Assembly: GCA_035560415.1 (NCBI GenBank)
Contig: DATMZG010000072.1
Span: forward strand, 1 to 19,861
Source: DATMXT01 sp035560415
Lineage (GTDB): Bacteria; Bacillota; Clostridia; Oscillospirales; Feifaniaceae
Reading direction: 5' to 3'
DNA length: 19,861 bases
A program made the position numbers and the translations under genes. The notes beneath the pieces were generated by a model. The model saw nothing but the letters and a program-made list of their open reading frames with translations. It made no database searches and was not told the origin of the DNA. Positions 14,664 to 19,861 of this stretch are shown piece after piece (within the stretch, counting starts at the first letter, position 1; each line of letters starts with the position of its first letter).

Positions 14664-14690
14664 AAAGACAAATGAACCGTCCCTGTGCCT
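14664..14690 (+). repeat. Dispersed motif GACAAATGAACCGTCCC, copy 1
   Basis: AAAGACAAATGAACCGTCCC followed by TGTGCCT, between the last immunity gene and the two tiny minus-strand genes. Exact 17-base matches lie near 15074 and 17720. Function unknown; always intergenic here. Confidence 0.75.
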
Positions 14691-14713
14691 TTATTTAATC
14701 AGCGCTACAAGGT

Positions 14714-14830
14714 TTACTTCCGCGTCTTCTTAGGCTTTTTCACGCCTTTGGGCATTCGCAAGGTCTCCTCCAAATCCTGCTGTTCCCGCGCATTTTCCAC
14801 GCCGTCGTTCAGTACGTTTTTCTCATTCAT
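14714..14830 (-). CDS. 38-aa charged small protein
   Basis: ATG at 14830, with AAAAAGGAG 9 bases upstream. Sequence starts MNEKNVLNDGVENAREQQDL and ends in a lysine-rich tail (MPKGVKKPKKTRK). It follows the 46-aa gene by 17 bases on the same strand, so the two form a mini-operon. No family recognised. The acidic first half and basic tail could bind nucleic acid or a protein partner; this is only a guess. The good ribosome site and tandem arrangement are the evidence that it is real. Confidence 0.55.
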   Translation of the reverse strand: MNEKNVLNDGVENAREQQDLEETLRMPKGVKKPKKTRK

Positions 14831-14847
14831 ATCATCTTGCTCCTTTT

Positions 14848-14988
14848 TCAGTCGCCGTCGCTTCGGTCGGCTTCTTCGGAATAGACAACCCGGGTGTCAT
14901 CGTTTAACCCGGCGATTTTCGTGTCCTTTTGTCTGCCCATCGGCCCGGCGGGATTTTGCGCGTCCTTCGGATTTCTCTTTTTTGGCAT
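14848..14988 (-). CDS. 46-aa small protein
   Basis: ATG at 14988, with GGAGGT 7 bases upstream; an ATG at 14994 is too close to that site. Sequence starts MPKKRNPKDAQNPAGPMGRQ, then KDTKIAGLNDDTRVVYSEEA, ending in DRSDGD. Basic first half, acidic second half, no cysteine, no membrane segment. I do not recognise it; length and composition would be compatible with a small spore or stress protein, but nothing specific supports that. First gene of a two-gene unit with its own promoter. Confidence 0.55.
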   Translation of the reverse strand: MPKKRNPKDAQNPAGPMGRQKDTKIAGLNDDTRVVYSEEADRSDGD

Positions 14989-15032
14989 GTCCATGACCTC
15001 CGTTCAAAAATAGTCTGCACAGGAATTTTTAG

Positions 15033-15060
15033 AATATAACGGAGCCACAGCGGCGGGCAA
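15033..15060 (-). promoter_or_regulatory. Sigma-A-type promoter of the small-protein pair
   Basis: On the minus strand, TTGCCC (15060-15055), a 16-base spacer and TATATT (15038-15033), 45 bases before the start at 14988. Confidence 0.55.
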
Positions 15061-15071
15061 CCCGCGTTTGA

Positions 15072-15098
15072 AGGACAAATGAACCGTCCCGTTGCCTT
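15072..15098 (+). repeat. Dispersed motif GACAAATGAACCGTCCC, copy 2
   Basis: AGGACAAATGAACCGTCCC followed by GTTGCCTT, between the small-protein promoter and the terminator of the reductase gene. Confidence 0.75.
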
Positions 15099-15113
15099 CT
15101 CTGCGGCGCAGAC

Positions 15114-15146
15114 AAAAAGGCCGCAGCTCACAGCTGCGGCCTTTTT
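15114..15146. terminator. Bidirectional terminator of the reductase gene
   Basis: Perfect stem GGCCGCAGCT (15119-15128), loop CAC, AGCTGCGGCC (15132-15141), flanked by AAAAA and TTTTT. It lies 49 bases after the reductase stop on the minus strand. Confidence 0.9.
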
Positions 15147-15194
15147 GCGGATAACCGTAGAACTTAACGGCAAATTTGCGGCTAAACGCTTGGC

Positions 15195-16934
15195 TCAATT
15201 AAAATCGTCCACAATGACCCGAACGGCGTAAGGACCCGTATAGGTCGCATAGCTGATGCCCACGCCGGCGCCCGGATATGTGCGCCGCCAGAAGTTGCCC
15301 TCGGTCAGCTCGCCGGCGGCGTATAAGCCCGGAACAGGCTCATTGTCGCTGTCCAGCACGCGCATATAGTCGTCCACTTCCAGACCGGGGACGGTGCCAA
15401 ACCAACCGGTGATCAGCTTTTCGGCATAGAAGGGCGCGGTGTCAATCTTGGTTGCCTTATCAACCGGCAGACCAAATTCCGGATTTGTGCCGGCGTCGAC
15501 GGCGGCGTTATAGGCGGCAACCGTGGCCAGCAGGCTGGCTTCGTCGATGCCGGTGCCCTGGGCCAGCGCCTCCAGCGTGTCGTACGGCTTGATGAGACCG
15601 GCGTCGACGCGGGCCTGCAAGCCGTCCTTGTCGGCGAATTTGCCGTCCACCAGCTTGTAGCCGGTCACTTTTCCGCCGTTCAGCGCCGCTAAAACCGCGT
15701 TGGCATCGGTCTCGTTGGCAATGCGTTTTCCCTCAGTGGAGACAATGAAGTTGGAGGCGATCGAGCCGAGCGCCATCGAGGCGCGCACGCCGCCGCCCAT
15801 CATGCCGTAACCCACGATTTCAGTGCCAAACTGCTCGGCGAACTTGAATCCGTCGCCCGTTGCCCCGGCATTTGTGCGCGAAAGGCCGCCCACATACATC
15901 GGCTCATACTTTGCGATGAGGTCCTTGTTCATGCCAAACCCGCCCGTCGCAAGCAGCACGGCCTTCGCGTGGATTTCATAGGTCTTTTCGTCATCCTGCA
16001 CTTTTACGCCGGTCACTTTGCCGTCGGTCACGATCAGCTCGGTGACCTTGGAGCGCAGACGCAAATTGATGGGATTATTCTCGACATGCTCGTTGAAGAA
16101 CTTTGCAAAGCCCGCCCCGCGGCCGTCCGCCCAGTACGCGTACACGTTTTTATTGGCGGCCTCTTTTGAGAGCGTCGGGCTGCCAAGCGGCGCGCCCCAG
16201 CCAATCAGCCGGTTGAGCAGCTCTTCGGCATTGGAATAGATGTTTGTGATGTACTGGTTGCGCACAGGCCCGTCCGAAGCGACTTCCATCAGCTGAATGA
16301 TGTCGTCAATACTCGACTCAAGCCCGTCTGCAGTGTGCAGAGTGGACTTGGGGGCGATGATCGCGCCGCCCGCCATGGGGAGCGACCCCATGATCACATC
16401 CATCTGCTCCAGCGTGACGTATGACACATCGGGGTATTTTTCTTTCAGGTCATAAGAGGCCATGATGCCGCTCAGTCCTGCGCCGACGATGACGATGTCC
16501 ACCGTCTCGGCCGCGCCGGCTTCAAGCGGCTCCTCCGCGGGTTTTTCCTTCAGCTTGGCCACGTCTGCGCCCGCTTGCGTCAAAGCGGTTTCAGCCGCGC
16601 TGAGAATCGCATAGCTGGTGATGGTGGCGCCCGAAACCACGTCTACCGCCAGCGACTGCTTCTCCACAATGCGGCCCGGCAGCTTTTTTGCGGCAATGTC
16701 GCCCAGCCCGAGCGTCTCCACATTTTCACCGACTGTGACCGCCTCGATTTTATCCGCGGAGACAGTCACGCTGACGGGCACGGGGCCGTTCATGCCCTGC
16801 GCTGTCGCCTCATAGGTTCCTGCGGTATAACTGGGCGGCGGTGGTTCAGGTTGGGCGACGGGAGTCTGCTGGCAGCCCGTGACTGCTCCCAGCATCAAAA
16901 GTACGCCAAGAACAAGACTGAGTACCCGTTTCAT
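15195..16934 (-). CDS. Flavinylated FAD-dependent reductase lipoprotein (FMN_bind + FAD_binding_2)
   Basis: 579 aa. Residues 1-21 are a lipoprotein signal with lipobox VTGC (Cys21), so the protein is anchored outside the membrane. An FMN-binding domain follows (~37-125) with the ApbE target D-x-x-S-G-A-T (98-104); FMN would be linked to Thr104. The FAD domain starts at ~146 with IVIVGAGLSGIMAS and continues with AVLLATGGFGMN and, near the C-terminus, GLYAAGELTEGNFWRR. This layout is that of the fumarate/urocanate-reductase-like extracellular flavoproteins, which pass electrons to a small-molecule acceptor. The C-terminal motif differs from the usual fumarate reductase form, so the acceptor is open. 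ATG at 16934 with AGGGGG upstream. Alone on its strand; ApbE and electron donors must lie elsewhere. Confidence 0.9.
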   Translation of the reverse strand: MKRVLSLVLGVLLMLGAVTGCQQTPVAQPEPPPPSYTAGTYEATAQGMNGPVPVSVTVSADKIEAVTVGENVETLGLGDIAAKKLPGRIVEKQSLAVDVVSGATITSYAILSAAETALTQAGADVAKLKEKPAEEPLEAGAAETVDIVIVGAGLSGIMASYDLKEKYPDVSYVTLEQMDVIMGSLPMAGGAIIAPKSTLHTADGLESSIDDIIQLMEVASDGPVRNQYITNIYSNAEELLNRLIGWGAPLGSPTLSKEAANKNVYAYWADGRGAGFAKFFNEHVENNPINLRLRSKVTELIVTDGKVTGVKVQDDEKTYEIHAKAVLLATGGFGMNKDLIAKYEPMYVGGLSRTNAGATGDGFKFAEQFGTEIVGYGMMGGGVRASMALGSIASNFIVSTEGKRIANETDANAVLAALNGGKVTGYKLVDGKFADKDGLQARVDAGLIKPYDTLEALAQGTGIDEASLLATVAAYNAAVDAGTNPEFGLPVDKATKIDTAPFYAEKLITGWFGTVPGLEVDDYMRVLDSDNEPVPGLYAAGELTEGNFWRRTYPGAGVGISYATYTGPYAVRVIVDDFN

Positions 16935-16958
16935 AAATTCCCCCTGTTTGTTATTTTT

Positions 16959-16994
16959 GGCCCGTCGTACAATAAAATTTTATCTCGACGGGCC
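16959..16994. promoter_or_regulatory. Leader hairpin between reductase promoter and gene
   Basis: Perfect 9-base arms GGCCCGTCG (16959-16967) and CGACGGGCC (16986-16994). The 18-base loop holds a second palindrome, ATAAAATTTTAT. TTTT follows on the plus strand only, so it could end plus-strand transcripts; on the minus strand it lies in the 5' leader of the reductase mRNA and could be an operator or a stabilising hairpin. Confidence 0.6.
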
Positions 16995-17002
16995 TTTTAC
17001 TT

Positions 17003-17031
17003 AATATAACAAGATAAACGCCCCAGCGCAA
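17003..17031 (-). promoter_or_regulatory. Extended -10 promoter of the reductase gene
   Basis: On the minus strand, TTGCGC (17031-17026), a 17-base spacer and TATATT (17008-17003) with a TG extension (TG-T-TATATT). The leader hairpin begins about 8 bases downstream. Confidence 0.65.
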
Positions 17032-17118
17032 TAGTAAAATGATAAATTAACCAATTTTGTGAAGAAAAAGTGAAAAAGGCAGAGATAAGGCCGGGACGGG
17101 GCCATCTGTCCTGTAGAC

Positions 17119-17187
17119 GAACTACAGAAAGGCTGCCTGACGCAAAATCAGGCCATATGCATAGGGCGCCGTCGAGGGCGCTCTATG
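17119..17187. repeat. Interspersed palindromic element, copy 1
   Basis: GAACTACAGAAAGGCTGCC through CATAGGGCGCC-GTCGA-GGGCGCTCTATG, the last part a hairpin at 17160-17187. It resembles 18913-18980 along its whole length. The gap from 16935 to 17364 otherwise holds the reductase promoter and an inverted pair of dispersed-motif relatives at 17233-17273. Confidence 0.65.
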
Positions 17188-17232
17188 TGTATGGCGTGAG
17201 AGACGGTAAGCTAAGCATTTTAAACATTCTAA

Positions 17233-17273
17233 GGGAACGGTTCATCTGCGCTAAGTACAAATGTACCGTCACT
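17233..17273. repeat. Inverted pair related to the dispersed motif
   Basis: GGGAACGGTTCATCTG and ACAAATGTACCGTCAC face each other across a short loop. Each is a degenerate form of GACAAATGAACCGTCCC or its complement, so the single motifs elsewhere may be half-elements of this hairpin. Confidence 0.5.
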
Positions 17274-17364
17274 CTATCTTTTTCCTCTCTCTTCCCGTCC
17301 TCACGGCATGCGACAATAAAACATATAATGTTACCGTAATCAGCAAAAAGCGAGGAGCGACATT

Positions 17365-17703
17365 ATGGCGTACCGTGAACCAAGTCCCGCAAACAGCGAA
17401 CCCGACAGGCCGTCATCCAGGCAGTCCTCGGAAAAGCGCACGGAAGAGGGCATCGTTTTCAAGCACGACAAAGAAGGCCTTTCCATTTACATCACCATTT
17501 ACAATACCAACAACAACGCCAATGAAGAGAGCGAAGCCGGCCTCAAACAGGAGGCCGAGACCGGCGGGCAGATTACCAGCGAAGGAGGACAAAGCGCGAA
17601 TCAAGGCGGGCAAATTGCCGAGAAATGCGGTCAGAACGCCAATCAGGACAGCGGAGTGACTTCAACCGATTGCGCAGGCACTGCGGAGGAACCCCCCGAG
17701 TAG
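17365..17703 (+). CDS. Acidic Gly/Gln-rich small protein with short repeats
   Basis: 112 aa, with GAGGAG upstream of the ATG and a TATAAT at 17324-17329. The first 25 residues are polar and look disordered. Residues 30-50 (IVFKHDKEGLSIYITIYNTN) could form beta strands. From residue ~66 there are imperfect GGQ repeats (GGQITSEGGQSANQGGQIAE, then KCGQNANQDSG), and the tail is Pro/Glu-rich. One cysteine sits in the repeats and one near the end. There is no signal peptide or membrane helix. No family recognised. The weak -35 (TCACGG) suggests activator use or an alternative sigma factor. Confidence 0.65.
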   Translation: MAYREPSPANSEPDRPSSRQSSEKRTEEGIVFKHDKEGLSIYITIYNTNNNANEESEAGLKQEAETGGQITSEGGQSANQGGQIAEKCGQNANQDSGVTSTDCAGTAEEPPE

Positions 17704-17716
17704 AAAGACAAAGGGT

Positions 17717-17744
17717 AAAGACAAATGAACCGTCCCCCTGTGTA
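17717..17744 (+). repeat. Dispersed motif GACAAATGAACCGTCCC, copy 3
   Basis: AAAGACAAATGAACCGTCCC followed by CCTGTGTA, 13 bases after the Gly/Gln-rich gene. Same 17-mer as near 14667 and 15074. Confidence 0.75.
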
Positions 17745-17757
17745 CACAAGAAAATGA

Positions 17758-17793
17758 AAAGAGACTATGGAAGATTGATTCCATAGTCTCTTT
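17758..17793. terminator. Terminator behind the DUF1540 gene
   Basis: Perfect 15-base stem AAAGAGACTATGGAA (17758-17772), loop GATTGA, TTCCATAGTCTCTTT (17779-17793). On the minus strand it follows the DUF1540 stop by 3 bases and is continued by a T-rich tail. Confidence 0.8.
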
Positions 17794-17796
17794 GAG

Positions 17797-17961
17797 CTAT
17801 TTCGCCGAAAAGGTGGAGCAGTCGGTTTCTCCGACGGTTTTTGCGTTTTTCGGCGTCACCTTGATTCTTTCAGCGTTACACTGACTTCCGTTCATGTTGT
17901 AGATACAGCCTGTGACCTCACACATAACGCCCTGAATGGGATGATCCATTTTCTGCGCCAT
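17797..17961 (-). CDS. DUF1540 small cysteine-rich protein
   Basis: 54 aa on the minus strand, ATG at 17961 with GGAGGAG about 8 bases upstream. The pattern CEVTGCIYNMNGSQCNAERI, then KVTP, then ETDCSTF is the DUF1540 signature: C-x-V-x-x-C-x-Y-N, C-x-A-x-x-I, and a final C-x-T-F. Four cysteines suggest a bound metal ion. DUF1540 proteins are common and often duplicated in spore-forming Clostridia; their role is unknown to me. Single-gene unit with its own terminator. Confidence 0.85.
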   Translation of the reverse strand: MAQKMDHPIQGVMCEVTGCIYNMNGSQCNAERIKVTPKNAKTVGETDCSTFSAK

Positions 17962-18269
17962 AATTTTCTCCTCCATTGCTCATAGTCGCACAATGCGCGC
18001 TACTATTGTTCCACAGAGAGGTTCATTATATTTATAAAACGGACTGTTTTCCCGTCCGCCCTTCAAGTTCCAACAATTCCATAAAAAAAGACACCAATGA
18101 ATAGATGTCTTTTTTATGGTGCGGGCAGTGTTATAGGATTTACGCTTAACCCCCCCAGTAAAATCAATGGTTTGCGAGTAGTCAACAAGCAGTATTACAT
18201 AAGAAACGCCACCTTTTCAGATGGCGTTTTCGTCGATAATTGACGAATGACTGTCATAGGTCAATTGCG
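17962..18269. other. Gene-free stretch with two hairpins
   Basis: No gene seen. Hairpin 1 at 18079-18119: CCATAAAAAAAGACA with TGTCTTTTTTATGG, terminator-like on both strands. Hairpin 2 at 18204-18229: AAACGCCA with TGGCGTTT; it lies 40 bases behind the stop of the XRE gene and may terminate it. Confidence 0.6.
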
Positions 18270-18512
18270 TTATTCAAGCTCTTGCTCCAAAGCATCAAAT
18301 TCGGGTGTGCCGAAAAACTTGCCGAGTGTGATTTCGAGCCCATCGCATATTTTCTTTATGGTAGCAACTTCCGGGCTTTTGCTTTTCTCGCCGATAATGC
18401 TGTAAATGGTGGATTTATCTACACCGCACAAAATGGCGAGGGCATATGTTGTAATTCCTTTTTCCCCACATAATTCAATAATGCGATTTGCAATTGCCTC
18501 TTTTAGAGTCAT
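18270..18512 (-). CDS. XRE-family helix-turn-helix regulator
   Basis: 80 aa from the ATG at 18512, with AGAGGGGG 8 bases upstream (GTG at 18515 possible). It is essentially one Cro/C1-type helix-turn-helix: AIANRIIELCGEKGITTYALAILCGVDKSTIYSIIGEKSKSPEVATIKKICDGLEITLGKFF. The recognition helix is around CGVDKSTIYSII. The short acidic tail (FDALEQELE) leaves no room for a sensor domain. It is divergent from an AbrB-type gene, with a 10-base inverted repeat between them, so self- and cross-regulation is likely. Stand-alone regulators of this size are common in mobile or defence islands. Confidence 0.9.
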   Translation of the reverse strand: MTLKEAIANRIIELCGEKGITTYALAILCGVDKSTIYSIIGEKSKSPEVATIKKICDGLEITLGKFFGTPEFDALEQELE

Positions 18513-18530
18513 CACTGTACCCCCTCTATC

Positions 18531-18627
18531 GTGGGATATATCCTACTTGTATTATGACTGATACACAAAATTATGGAGGGGGACTTGTCCTTCTAATCAG
18601 AATATGATATAGTACGTTATATCCCAC
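18531..18627. promoter_or_regulatory. Divergent control region with paired operator half-sites
   Basis: GTGGGATATA at 18531-18540 and its exact complement TATATCCCAC at 18618-18627 bracket the region. The left copy continues to a complete palindrome GGATATATCC. The left site is 18 bases from the XRE start and the right site is just after the AbrB-gene -10, so a protein binding both could shut both promoters. Confidence 0.7.
18585..18613 (+). promoter_or_regulatory. Promoter of the AbrB-type gene
   Basis: TTGTCC (18585-18590), a 17-base spacer and TATAGT (18608-18613) with a TG extension. The right operator arm starts 5 bases downstream, over the expected transcription start. Confidence 0.7.
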
Positions 18628-18648
18628 CAAAGAGCGGAGGAGAAGAAC

Positions 18649-18897
18649 ATGGAAAAACCAAAAGCGATACGAACGGTTGATGAGTTGGGTCGGATTGTCA
18701 TTCCGGCGCAGGTGCGCGCAATGATGGATTGGAACACAAATTGCGCGCTTGAAGTTTGGGTGAATGAAACCGCCGGAGAGGTGATTCTCAAGGCGCATAC
18801 CCATTTTTGCACCTATTGCGGTGAAACAGAAAATTTGAAAGAGTTCAACAAGCGTTATATCTGTCCCGCTTGCCAAAGCGCCATTTCAAAATTGTAA
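18649..18897 (+). CDS. AbrB/SpoVT-type regulator with zinc ribbon
   Basis: 82 aa; GGAGGAG precedes the ATG. Residues 1-50 are the swapped-hairpin DNA-binding domain (IRTVDELGRIVIPAQVRAMM, then LEVWVNETAGEVILKAH), as in AbrB, SpoVT and MazE. Residues 54-75 add a four-cysteine knuckle (C-x2-C at 54/57 and 72/75), probably binding zinc. Dimeric AbrB proteins are transition-state regulators; a small lone version next to an XRE regulator could also be an antitoxin-like part, but no toxin is adjacent. DNA binding is confident; targets unknown apart from the shared intergenic operator. Confidence 0.9.
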   Translation: MEKPKAIRTVDELGRIVIPAQVRAMMDWNTNCALEVWVNETAGEVILKAHTHFCTYCGETENLKEFNKRYICPACQSAISKL

Positions 18898-18912
18898 AAA
18901 CAACTTCACTCC

Positions 18913-18980
18913 GAACTGCGTAAGACGGCCTGACACGAAAATAGGGCATATACAAAGCGCATCCGTCGAGGGCACCCATC
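18913..18980. repeat. Interspersed palindromic element, copy 2
   Basis: GAACTGCGTAAGACGGCCTG through CGTCGAGGGCACC. It matches 17119-17187 segment by segment (GAACT, GCCTGAC, AAAAT, CATAT, GTCGAGGGC). Its hairpin is degenerate. GCGTAAGACGGCCTG recurs near 19213 as GCGTAAGGCGGCCTG. Confidence 0.65.
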
Positions 18981-19013
18981 GTTTCCAACCCCGCCGGAGG
19001 CCGGAAGGGGCAT

Positions 19014-19099
19014 GCGGGGGAACTGGTTCCACCCGCGAGGCGCTTTGCGCCTTTCATATGAAAGGCGCTTACATGTTCCGCGAACATGTAAGCGCCTTT
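19014..19099. repeat. Run of overlapping perfect palindromes
   Basis: Four palindromes follow or overlap each other. They are GCGGGGGAAC/GTTCCACCCGC (19014-19036), AGGCGC-TTT-GCGCCT (19038-19052), a perfect 22-base palindrome with arm GCGCCTTTCAT (19047-19068), and an 18-base perfect stem AAAGGCGCTTACATGTTC with 3-base loop (19061-19099). The last three share GCGCCTTT arms, so the folds exclude one another. Confidence 0.8.
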
Positions 19100-19125
19100 G
19101 TCTCGCTGCTTCAATCAAGCTAAAA

Positions 19126-19158
19126 TACAAAGGGCACCCATCGAGGGTGCTTTTTGTA
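19126..19158 (+). terminator. Terminator-like hairpin
   Basis: TACAAAGGGCACCC, loop ATC, GAGGGTGCTTTTTGTA. T-rich on the plus strand. It carries the same ATCGAGGG core as the interspersed elements. A further hairpin with arms GCCTTAC and GTAAGGC lies at about 19191-19220. No gene is visible from 18898 to 19287. Confidence 0.55.
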
Positions 19159-19287
19159 TCGTGATGGGACTTGATTTCGGTCATCGGCGCGCCTTACTGG
19201 CCCTCCGGGCTGGCGTAAGGCGGCCTGTTTAAACATATGTCCCACTTAGAAGTATCTTTGAGTGGAGCATTCATATTAAGTGTGGTG

Positions 19288-19861
19288 CTAAGACTCGGAT
19301 TCATGAGGGATTAGTAGGCATCCTTTTGTAATACCTTTTAGCCCTATAATATACGATATTAACCGTATTGAAAAGTGCTCCAAGAGAGCAACTGTGTTTT
19401 TTATTTGCCGTTCCGTTACTTGCTTATTTGGATTGTTATGAGTCAATTTATCTCGAACTTGTTTGGCATCAGCAAAAAAAGGCGTAAAGGTTTCTCCTAG
19501 TTCTGGGAATTGCCTGTTTACGGTAGTAAGATAGTCAACCAAATTTGGCTCTCTAGAGCTTTGTCCGTTTTGCTGCGCTCTTTCTGTTGCTATTGTTTTT
19601 GCCAGATTGTAAAGTTCGCTGTGATGCTCACACAGAGCTTCAATCGCCTGCCCGTTCCACAGTATGGAATCCTCTCTATCGACTCTAGTATTATAAATTT
19701 GCTTTTGCCAAATAGAAATTCCAGTCTTAAATTCGTCGTAATGCTTACACCATCCGATGAGTCCGTTCACAATTTCCTCATAGCTGCCACTAAACTGGAA
19801 GTTGGTGCTTAAAGGAGAAACAACTCCGATAAAATCAAAATCGGAGAATAATATTTTATCT
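19288..19861 (-). CDS. HEPN-motif protein, 5' part outside window (ApeA-like?)
   Basis: The frame is open to the window edge, so at least 191 residues of the C-terminal part are here (DKILFSDFDFIGVVSPL onward); the GTG at 19770 is not the true start. The segment ADAKQVRDKLTHNNPNK contains R-x4-H (R-D-K-L-T-H), the catalytic motif of HEPN RNases, in a helical domain, followed by QIKNTVALLEHFSIRLISYI. The layout, a long N-terminal part with a C-terminal HEPN, recalls ApeA, an anti-phage abortive-infection protein, but the upstream half is needed to decide. AT-rich compared with the rest of the window. HEPN call moderate, ApeA call tentative. Confidence 0.65.
   Translation of the reverse strand, partial: DKILFSDFDFIGVVSPLSTNFQFSGSYEEIVNGLIGWCKHYDEFKTGISIWQKQIYNTRVDREDSILWNGQAIEALCEHHSELYNLAKTIATERAQQNGQSSREPNLVDYLTTVNRQFPELGETFTPFFADAKQVRDKLTHNNPNKQVTERQIKNTVALLEHFSIRLISYIIGLKGITKGCLLIPHESES

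Noticed and set aside
17070..17339. 89-residue open frame in the spacer before the Gly/Gln-rich gene
   Set aside because: It runs through the palindromic repeat element and the inverted motif pair, has no ribosome site and no sensible composition.
18913..19220. CRISPR array
   Set aside because: The repeats are few, unequal and overlapping, without regular spacers, and no cas gene is near.

Overview
The window looks like a chromosomal accessory region of a GC-rich, motile anaerobic Firmicute (Clostridia, probably an Oscillospiraceae-like lineage). The evidence is strong Gram-positive Shine-Dalgarno sites, a sigma-D (FliA)-type promoter in front of a chemotaxis receptor, a lipoprotein with the ApbE flavinylation motif, a DUF1540 protein, and an AbrB-type and an XRE-type regulator. 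The species cannot be fixed from the sequence.

Layout. (1) 1-2760: a polymorphic-toxin locus. A 451-aa protein has a disordered N-terminal half and a DUF3289 / colicin Z-like C-terminal domain. Two tandemly duplicated membrane-anchored proteins follow, the likely immunity proteins. A perfect palindrome that reads as a LexA/SOS box sits just behind an extended -10 promoter. (2) 2824-7658: signalling genes, namely a 7TM-PAS-GGDEF diguanylate cyclase, a small multi-pass membrane protein and a methyl-accepting chemotaxis protein with a sigma-D promoter. (3) 7976-9681: two overlapping paralogous NodB-type deacetylases without signal peptides. (4) 9889-14620: a second, larger polymorphic-toxin locus. 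A toxin trunk is frameshifted just before a colicin D-like tRNase tip. Two orphan cassettes follow, each a copy of about 300 bp of the trunk joined to a different tip: a barnase-like RNase with a barstar partner, then a degenerate unknown tip with an intact immunity-like gene. (5) 14714-17961: two tiny genes, a flavinylated FAD reductase lipoprotein, an acidic Gly/Gln-rich small protein and a DUF1540 protein. (6) 18270-18897: a divergent XRE/AbrB regulator pair sharing a 10-bp inverted repeat. (7) 18898-19287: a dense run of palindromes and repeats. (8) 19288-end: the 3' part of a HEPN-motif gene, possibly ApeA-like anti-phage defence.

The main discovery candidate is the pair of toxin loci. 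Their toxins have unrelated toxic tips but share an N-terminal F-x-x-W-S start and four copies of a 12-residue motif, P-[YVF]-x-[GP]-x-G-[EQD]-[SA]-[AL]-R-L-G. Their upstream regions align without gaps (36 of 48 positions), including the extended -10 and a GAACAAAT half-site. I know of no named trafficking domain matching this (it is not LXG, WXG100, Rhs or a signal peptide). I infer a colicin-like, possibly SOS-linked family of Gram-positive toxins with a new delivery module and recombinable tips. Tip identities rest on motif recall, not on a search.
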